DNA of 35,983 nucleotides, taken from Cellulomonas carbonis. Lineage in GTDB: Bacteria > Actinomycetota > Actinomycetes > Actinomycetales > Cellulomonadaceae. The stretch spans positions 1 to 35,983 of the forward strand of contig NZ_BMEB01000011.1 of the NCBI RefSeq assembly GCF_014636275.1. The letters run 5' to 3'. Shown here one piece after another: positions 31,473 to 35,983 of the stretch (within the stretch, counting starts at the first letter, position 1; the number at the start of each line of letters is the position of its first letter). The translations under genes were made by a program, and so were the position numbers. The notes beneath the pieces are model-generated. The model did no database searches. It saw only the letters and a list, made by a program, of their open reading frames with translations, and had not been told where the DNA came from.

Positions 31473-32519
31473 TCAGACCAGCGTGGACGTGTCGATGACG
31501 AAGCGGTAGCGGACGTCGGAGGCGAGCACGCGCTCCCACGCCTCGTTCACCTGGTCCGCAGCGACCACCTCGATCTGCGCGCCGATCCCGTGCTCGGCGC
31601 AGAAGTCGAGCATCTCCTGCGTCTCCGCGATCGAGCCGATCGTCGAGCCCGCGAGCGAGCGCCGCGCCGGGATGAGCGAGAAGACCTGGACCGGCAGCGC
31701 CTCCGGCGGCGCGCCGAGCGCCACCATGGTGCCGTCGACGGCCAGGAGCGACAGGTAGGACCCGAGGTCGAGCTCGGCGCTCACGGTGTTGAGGATCAGG
31801 TCGAACGTGCCCGCGAGCTCGGTGAACGTCTCCGGGTCGCTCGTCGCGCGGTAGTGGTCGGCACCGAGCCGCAGGCCGTCCTCCTGCTTCTTGAGGGACT
31901 GCGACAGCACGGTCACCTCGGCGCCCATGGCGTGCGCGAGGCGGACGGCCATGTGGCCGAGCCCGCCCAGGCCGACGACGGCGACCTTCGTCCCCGGCCC
32001 CGCGCCCCAGTGGCGCAGCGGCGAGTACGTCGTGATGCCGGCGCACAGCAGCGGCGCCGCGACGTCGAGGTCGAGCGCGTCGGGGATCCGCAGGACGAAG
32101 TCCTCGGTGACGACGACCTGCTGGGCGTAACCGCCCTGCGTGACCGAGCCGTCGCGGTCGACGGAGCCGTAGGCCTGCGTCATGCCGACGTGGCAGTACT
32201 GCTCGAGCCCCTTCCGGCACGCGTCGCACTCGCGGCACGAGTCGACCATGACGCCGACGCCCACGCGGTCGCCGACCGCGAACCGGGTCACCTCGGCGCC
32301 GACCTCGGCGACGACGCCGGCCATCTCGTGCCCGACGACGAGCGGGTACGGCACGCCGCCCCACTCGGCGCGCGCGGTGTGGATGTCGGAGTGGCAGATG
32401 CCGGCGAAGCGGATCTCGATCCGCACGTCGCGCGGGCCGACGTCGCGCCGCTCGATCGTCGTCGGCGTGAGCGGCTGGTCGGCGGCGGTAGCGGCGTAGG
32501 CGCGGACGGTGGTGGGCAC
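31473..32519 (-). CDS. Zinc-dependent NAD(P) alcohol dehydrogenase (YahK/AdhC/CAD-like)
   Basis: Cytoplasmic medium-chain aldehyde/alcohol dehydrogenase of 348 residues. GTG 32519 follows TGGAGC at 6 bases. The catalytic zinc motif is AGICHSDIHTARAEWG with GHEMAGVVAEVG; the structural zinc cysteines are in SCRECDACRKGLEQYC. The group signature QGGYAQQVVV and the Rossmann motif VAVVGLGGLGHMAVRLAHAMG place it with the NADPH-preferring YahK/cinnamyl-alcohol group, which reduces many aldehydes. The 124 bases that follow before the YCII gene contain the leader inverted repeat, so it is probably a separate unit. Its substrate cannot be told from sequence; aldehyde detoxification fits the neighbouring formaldehyde dehydrogenase. 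Confidence 0.9.
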   Translation of the reverse strand: MPTTVRAYAATAADQPLTPTTIERRDVGPRDVRIEIRFAGICHSDIHTARAEWGGVPYPLVVGHEMAGVVAEVGAEVTRFAVGDRVGVGVMVDSCRECDACRKGLEQYCHVGMTQAYGSVDRDGSVTQGGYAQQVVVTEDFVLRIPDALDLDVAAPLLCAGITTYSPLRHWGAGPGTKVAVVGLGGLGHMAVRLAHAMGAEVTVLSQSLKKQEDGLRLGADHYRATSDPETFTELAGTFDLILNTVSAELDLGSYLSLLAVDGTMVALGAPPEALPVQVFSLIPARRSLAGSTIGSIAETQEMLDFCAEHGIGAQIEVVAADQVNEAWERVLASDVRYRFVIDTSTLV

Positions 32520-32651
32520 GGTGCTCCAGGGGTTCGGGGGGTGGTGCGCGGCTGGGGCGCGGGTCGGGCGGGTGGGACACGGGTGACCGTGGTCCGGGTC
32601 GATCGTGGTCGCACGGCGGCGCGGACGCCAGCCCGGCGCGTCGCCGTCTCC

Positions 32652-32657
32652 TAACCT
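32652..32657 (+). promoter_or_regulatory. -10 element of a probable leaderless transcript
   Basis: TAACCT ends six bases before the ATG at 32664 and no ribosome binding site precedes that ATG. This spacing puts the transcription start at the A of ATG. Confidence 0.45.
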
Positions 32658-32663
32658 CACCCC

Positions 32664-33257
32664 ATGCCGTCACCGCAGAGCCCCCCGTCGACCCGGACGT
32701 CCGTCACGTCGTCACCGCTGTTCCGCTGGCACGCACCGTTCGCCGTGGTCGTCGCGGTCCTCGTGGCCGTCGCCGTCGGGACGGGCAACGGCGGGCTGCT
32801 GTGGGTGGCCGCGCTCCTCGGCGCCGCGACCCTCCTGTCGTTCCTGCTCATGCGCGCCGGTACCCGGATGCGGGGGGACGCCGACGCCGTCGTCGCTGAG
32901 CGCTTCCCTGGCGCCCGGTTCCACGCGTTCGTCAGCGCCGACGAGCGGTACCGCCCCGCGCTCGGCCTCCCGCCCGGCATGACGGTCGCCGCGCTGCTCG
33001 TCGTCACCGATGCCGGCCTGCACCTGCTGGACGACCGCACCCACGCGGAGCTCGTCACCCTGCGCTGGGAGGACGTCCTCGGCGCGGAGTCGGTCGAGGA
33101 GCGCATCGGGTCGACCCCGCTCGAGGCCGTGGACCTCGCCCTCACCGGCGACCGCTTGGTCCGCCTGCGGACGTTCGACACCCGGCGGGTCCTGGGCAAC
33201 GACGTCATCCTCGCCCGGCCGGCCCACCTGCCGTGGCCGCCGTCGGACGCTGACTGA
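32664..33257 (+). CDS. Two-TM membrane protein of unknown function with soluble C-terminal domain
   Basis: A 197-residue protein. Two hydrophobic helices lie at about residues 24-42 (APFAVVVAVLVAVAVGTGNG) and 45-62 (LLWVAALLGAATLLSFLLM). They are followed by a cytoplasmic domain of about 130 residues with alternating beta strands (TVAALLVVTDAGLHLLDDRT, ELVTLRWEDVLGAESVEERI), which reminds me of PH-like membrane-associated domains. I do not recognise a named family. The start lacks a ribosome binding site but follows a -10 at leaderless spacing. It is divergent from the alcohol dehydrogenase gene. Confidence 0.75.
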   Translation: MPSPQSPPSTRTSVTSSPLFRWHAPFAVVVAVLVAVAVGTGNGGLLWVAALLGAATLLSFLLMRAGTRMRGDADAVVAERFPGARFHAFVSADERYRPALGLPPGMTVAALLVVTDAGLHLLDDRTHAELVTLRWEDVLGAESVEERIGSTPLEAVDLALTGDRLVRLRTFDTRRVLGNDVILARPAHLPWPPSDAD

Positions 33258-33272
33258 GCGCACCGCTCCCGG

Positions 33273-33307
33273 ACGGTCCACAGTGGCGCGAACGGTCCAC
33301 AGTGGAC
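33273..33307. promoter_or_regulatory. Repeated operator-like palindrome gtccacagtggac
   Basis: acggtccacagtgg occurs at 33273-33286 and 33292-33305, a 19-base period. The second copy extends to the perfect palindrome gtccac-a-gtggac (33295-33307). It lies 134-168 bases upstream of the GIY-YIG gene and is the likely control site for it. The cggtccaca part resembles a DnaA box at seven of nine positions. Confidence 0.45.
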
Positions 33308-33359
33308 GGATGCCGAACCGTCTGGCCCGACCCTGCAGCAGTCCCCTCACAGGAATCGT

Positions 33360-33371
33360 GTCACCGGTGAC
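33360..33371. promoter_or_regulatory. Perfect 12-base palindrome gtcaccggtgac
   Basis: A 12-base perfect palindrome 70 bases upstream of the GIY-YIG gene, followed by TAGCGT at 33375-33380, a possible -10. It may be a second operator in this 183-base gap. Confidence 0.35.
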
Positions 33372-33440
33372 CGGTAGCGTCCCTGACGCGTCGCCTGCCT
33401 CGGTCGTGAGGGTTGCCGCGGCGGTGCGGAAGGAGCCAGC

Positions 33441-34859
33441 GTGGACGCGTTTTCGTCACTGACTGCTGAGGCGTTGGGGTGGTACGTGTACCTCCTCAGC
33501 GATCCCGGCGACGGGCAAGTGTTCTACGTCGGCAAGGGGGTGCGGAGCCGCGCATTCGACCACGCGATGGACGCCCGTGCGAACGCGGACCCGGAAGAGC
33601 TGCAAAGCGCAAAAATCCGGCGGATCCGGCAGATCGAGGCATCCGGTAGCCACGTAGGTGTGCGGGTGCTCCGGCATGGCTTGGCATCGGAGAAGCTGGC
33701 GTACGAGGTTGAGGCAGCGGCGATCGACCTGGTCAACGCCATGGCGCCGGGCACCTTGCTGAATGTGGTGCTCGGGCATCATCACGCCCAGCGCGGCCTG
33801 ATGTCTGCCGAAGAGCTGGAGATCTTGTACGCCGCGCGACCGGCCCCTCGAGTAGAGGTGCCGGTCATGCTTGTGTCGTTGAACCGCCTGTGGACCCCGT
33901 CGATGTCCGATGGGGACTTGTACGAGTTCACGCGGGGGTGGTGGCGGGTCTCGGAGGACCGCGCGCGGCGGGTGCGGTATGTGATGGGCGTGCACAACGG
34001 TGTTGTGCGTTCGGTCTACCGGCCGGTCACGTGGCGCGCTCGCACTGTGGGCGACCGGGACTACGAGCAGGACGAGGGCCGCAGGCCGCGGTGGGCTTTC
34101 GAGGGCGAACCCGCCCCGGAGATGGCGCCCTTCTTGCGGACATCGGTGTCCCGGTTCCTGGTGCAGCAGTGGTCTCATCTGTACGTCGCGCCGGAGGGGG
34201 AGCCACCCTCGTCAAGCGGCGAACGGGCTGTGCTGCCGGACGCTCGATCGGTCGCCGCAGCCGAAGGCAGCCACGTACTCGCTGCGGTCACCGCGCGTCT
34301 GCATCCGCCGCAGCCGGCTCCGGAGGCTCCGGTGAATCTGGCCAAGTGCGCTCGGGTGGCAAGGTCGCTGTCGGACCTTCCTGTCGACATCCCTCTGGAC
34401 GCGTCACCGGACGGCATGGCGGCGGTCGGTGCGGCCGTGGAGCGCCTCTGTGGGGCGAGCACGGTCGACGACGGCTTGCTCGCGCACCTGGTGACTTTGG
34501 TGACGGTGCACCCGGCCACTCCGTCCGGCTCTCGCCAGCGGATGCGGGACCTGGCGGCACGCCTTCGGGACCGGCTGAAAGGCGGCCCAGTGGAGGAACT
34601 GCTCTCTGCGGGGATGGCGTACGGGATCCGGTTGGATTCACTCGGGCCTCTCGGAGCGGTATGGAACACCCCGCCGTCGATGGTCGGTGCTCTCGCTCGC
34701 ACCGGTCCTGGCCTGCGTCGGGTGGCGTATGAGTACCTCGCTCAGGCGGTCGCCTCCGTCGGGGACCTGGAGGACCAGGCCTTCGTCCGGCAGGTGGCGG
34801 ACCGGGAGCGAATGCACGTCCAGGGCGCATGGGGGAGCATTCTCGGTTCTCCGCGCTGA
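33441..34859 (+). CDS. LEM-3-like GIY-YIG nuclease fused to a large uncharacterised region
   Basis: A 472-residue protein starting at GTG 33441 with AAGGAG five bases upstream. Residues 12-110 form a GIY-YIG nuclease domain of the LEM-3-like type: GWYVYLLSDPGDGQVFYVGK carries the two strand motifs, followed by RSRAFDHAMDA and the metal-ligand helix with Glu in EKLAYEVEAAAIDL. Residues about 140-250 contain LWTPSMSDGDLYEFTRGWWR and YVMGVHNGVVRSVYRPV, a beta-barrel-like region I associate with some GIY-YIG fusions (EVE/PUA-like). The remaining 220 residues are helical and unrecognised. Codons ending in A or T are clearly more frequent than in the genes to the left, suggesting transfer. A DNA-cleaving role is inferred from the fold; the target is unknown. 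Followed 52 bases later by a zinc-knuckle gene. Confidence 0.8.
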   Translation: MDAFSSLTAEALGWYVYLLSDPGDGQVFYVGKGVRSRAFDHAMDARANADPEELQSAKIRRIRQIEASGSHVGVRVLRHGLASEKLAYEVEAAAIDLVNAMAPGTLLNVVLGHHHAQRGLMSAEELEILYAARPAPRVEVPVMLVSLNRLWTPSMSDGDLYEFTRGWWRVSEDRARRVRYVMGVHNGVVRSVYRPVTWRARTVGDRDYEQDEGRRPRWAFEGEPAPEMAPFLRTSVSRFLVQQWSHLYVAPEGEPPSSSGERAVLPDARSVAAAEGSHVLAAVTARLHPPQPAPEAPVNLAKCARVARSLSDLPVDIPLDASPDGMAAVGAAVERLCGASTVDDGLLAHLVTLVTVHPATPSGSRQRMRDLAARLRDRLKGGPVEELLSAGMAYGIRLDSLGPLGAVWNTPPSMVGALARTGPGLRRVAYEYLAQAVASVGDLEDQAFVRQVADRERMHVQGAWGSILGSPR

Positions 34860-34899
34860 CGCGCAGTTGGTGTGGCCGAGCGGCCTCCACATGAGTCGG

Positions 34900-34905
34900 T
34901 AGCCT
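34900..34905 (+). promoter_or_regulatory. -10 element before the zinc-knuckle gene
   Basis: TAGCCT ends six bases before the ATG at 34912, the spacing for a leaderless transcript. No ribosome binding site is visible. The gene may thus have its own promoter as well as read-through from the GIY-YIG gene. Confidence 0.4.
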
Positions 34906-34911
34906 CGGGCC

Positions 34912-35448
34912 ATGGTGGACGTCGATGGCTCGTACGCGCTGCTGGTAACGAGGGATCAGACGATGCTGCACACCCGCGACTGTCCCCATCTTGGTGCGGC
35001 GGCGCGGAGCTCGTTGGTGCCAGCATCGGCGGACCAGCTCGAGCTTCTGGCGATGTGTTCTTCGTGCCGGGACATCCTTGACGGGGCACGGAGGCGCACG
35101 TTCGCGACCCTGGACGCGGCCCTGGAGGCTCTACCGGTTCCGGTGGAGAACCGTGCGCGGATGCGGCAGATCGCAGCCGGGCTGACCATCGCGCAGGTGT
35201 GGATTCCGCCCTCCGGTTCGTACATCGCTGTGGCGGCGGAGGGGCAGGCGGCCTCTGCGTACTTCAACAAGGGGTTCGTGGACGTGCGGCGCGAAGCTGG
35301 AGGCTACGACCGCCACGAGATGCCTAGTTATCGCTCGGGATCCCGTTCCGGTGTACGCGATAGCTCCGCAGGGGTGCAGGTCGCGCTGTGCCCTTCTTGT
35401 TTCATGCAGTTGCCCGCCAACGGTGCTTGCGACGCCTGCGACGGCTGA
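34912..35448 (+). CDS. Small protein with two zinc-binding knuckles, unknown function
   Basis: I do not recognise this 178-residue protein. The N-terminal part has HTRDCPHLG followed 22 residues later by MCSSCRD, a possible Cys/His zinc site. The C-terminus is a compact zinc ribbon, CPSCFMQLPANGACDAC. The middle (residues 55-140) is soluble with a short amphipathic helix and WIPPSGSYIAVAAEGQAASA. No signal peptide or membrane segment is seen. It is 52 bases downstream of the GIY-YIG nuclease gene on the same strand, shares its relaxed codon use and lies next to IS3 debris, so it is probably part of the same acquired module. Nucleic-acid binding is a guess from the zinc ribbon. Confidence 0.7.
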   Translation: MVDVDGSYALLVTRDQTMLHTRDCPHLGAAARSSLVPASADQLELLAMCSSCRDILDGARRRTFATLDAALEALPVPVENRARMRQIAAGLTIAQVWIPPSGSYIAVAAEGQAASAYFNKGFVDVRREAGGYDRHEMPSYRSGSRSGVRDSSAGVQVALCPSCFMQLPANGACDACDG

Positions 35449-35492
35449 CTCCGAGCAAGTCCCGTGTTCGCGTACGGTGTCTCGGGTTTGGT

Positions 35493-35818
35493 TCAGTGGA
35501 GGCTCGGAACTGACGCGCCGACGGTAGTCGGGGCGGTGTGGTGCGCCGTTCGCAGGATCTCGTTCGCCGGCCGCAGCTCGCGGTTCTCACGCTCCAGTTC
35601 TGCGATCCTGCGCGCCTCCTCGCTGGTCACGCCGGGTCGGTCGGCGGCGTCGACCTCGGCCTGGGTGACCCAGCTCCGAAGTGTCTCGGCGTTGATGCCC
35701 AGCTGTTGGGCGCCCGGGGCCAGCGCTCCGGGTCGCGTCGCCGGGTCACGGCGGGCCTCCACGGCCACCCGCGTCGCACGCTCCCGAGCTCCTCGGGGTA
35801 CTTCTTCGGTGCTGCCAT
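35493..35818 (-). pseudogene. IS3-family transposase OrfA, frameshifted and truncated
   Basis: ATG 35818 begins MAAPKKYPEEL, the usual OrfA start. The family continuation (RERATRVAVEARRDP and on to QQLGINAETLRSWVTQAEVD) is found one frame away, which fits loss of one C near 35780-35788. The helix-turn-helix (QLGINAETLRSWV) and leucine zipper (IAELERENRELRPANEILR, with Pro where Arg is usual) are present. After EILR the sequence departs from the family and stops at 35493, so the OrfA end and all of OrfB are missing. It cannot make a functional transposase. Confidence 0.8.
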
Positions 35819-35983
35819 GGCCCTCATCCTTTCCAAGATCGAGAGTGGTGTGTCCTGGGTTCCGTGGAGCCGGGTTGCTGGAATCGAGGCCACGGTGATC
35901 GGTTGTCTCGCCTCGAACTCTAGGGGCGTGAGCCAGCCCAGCGCGGAGTGCCGGCGCTGGCGGTTGTGGAAGATCTCGAGGTA
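35819..35983 (-). pseudogene. C-terminal end of an IS3-family OrfB transposase, cut by the window edge
   Basis: The frame entering from the right edge reads YLEIFHNRQRRHSALGWL then TPLEFEAR, the end of the rve integrase domain of IS3 OrfB (pattern Y.E.F.NR.RRHSALG..TP.EFE). The reading frame has no stop of its own before the start of the adjacent orfA and continues in frame into it. Whether the rest of the gene is intact lies outside the window. Confidence 0.75.

Larger units (their letters stand above)
35478..35983 (-). mobile_element. IS3-family debris: remnant orfA unit abutting the end of a second copy
   Basis: Reading the minus strand from the window edge, the C-terminus of an IS3 OrfB comes first. 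It is followed by an IS-like terminal sequence (plus strand tgtcctgggttccgtggagc at 35851-35870), then a broken orfA, then a similar terminal sequence (tgtctcgggtttggttcagt at 35478-35497, continuing ggagg). A single IS3 has orfA before orfB, so two copies in tandem, or a circle-junction-like arrangement, must be present. The left unit has lost its orfB almost completely. The right copy continues beyond the window. Confidence 0.75.

Noticed and set aside
33274..33302. Two DnaA-box-like sequences (cggtccaca) suggesting an origin
   Set aside because: They match at only seven of nine positions, number only two, and have no dnaA, dnaN or AT-rich region nearby.

Overview
This 36 kb window comes from a very GC-rich actinomycete chromosome (by eye well above 70% GC, with nearly every third codon position G or C, many GTG starts and several probably leaderless genes). 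The gene set (amylosucrase, GH36 alpha-galactosidase with a ROK regulator, lutABC, ECF42-type sigma factor with a YCII partner, IS3) fits a Micrococcales soil or plant-associated lineage such as Cellulomonadaceae. That placement is an inference, not something the sequence proves. No tRNA, rRNA or CRISPR array was seen. No gene-free stretch reaches 300 bases; the longest are 1-247 and 4416-4689, and what they hold is listed.

Layout. 1-4415 (+): a Cys-rich copper-storage (Csp3/DUF326-like) protein, a two-enzyme fusion (luciferase-type monooxygenase joined to a berberine-bridge-type FAD oxidase), and a translationally coupled coiled-coil protein. 4416-10753: two membrane-anchored diguanylate cyclases flank a small unknown protein and an amylosucrase. 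10878-14390: a ROK repressor is divergent from a cytoplasmic GH36 alpha-galactosidase. The alpha-galactosidase would release sucrose from raffinose-type sugars, and the amylosucrase could turn that sucrose into glucan. 14465-18550 (-): an operon-like run pdxH-lutA-lutB-lutC (lactate oxidation) followed by a 2TM protein. 18611-22090 (-): a TetR regulator with a clear operator, upstream of an MMPL exporter gene that carries a frameshift. 22118-24585: a YibE/F membrane protein and a DMT exporter, divergent, both ending in His-rich tails.

24614-29180 is a one-carbon detoxification block: fdhD, a molybdopterin formate-dehydrogenase-like (FdhF/YdeP) enzyme, a strong bidirectional terminator, and a glutathione-independent formaldehyde dehydrogenase. 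29313-32519 (-) holds an ECF42-type sigma factor, its YCII partner behind a 5' leader that can fold over the ribosome binding site, and an NADPH-type alcohol dehydrogenase. 32664-33257 is a small two-TM protein.

From about 33258 to the right edge the composition changes (more A/T-ending codons). The genes are accessory: a LEM-3-like GIY-YIG nuclease with a large uncharacterised C-terminal half, a small two-zinc-knuckle protein, and debris of IS3-family elements in an order that a single intact IS3 cannot give. This right end is the best candidate for a little-described system and looks like the edge of a genomic island.
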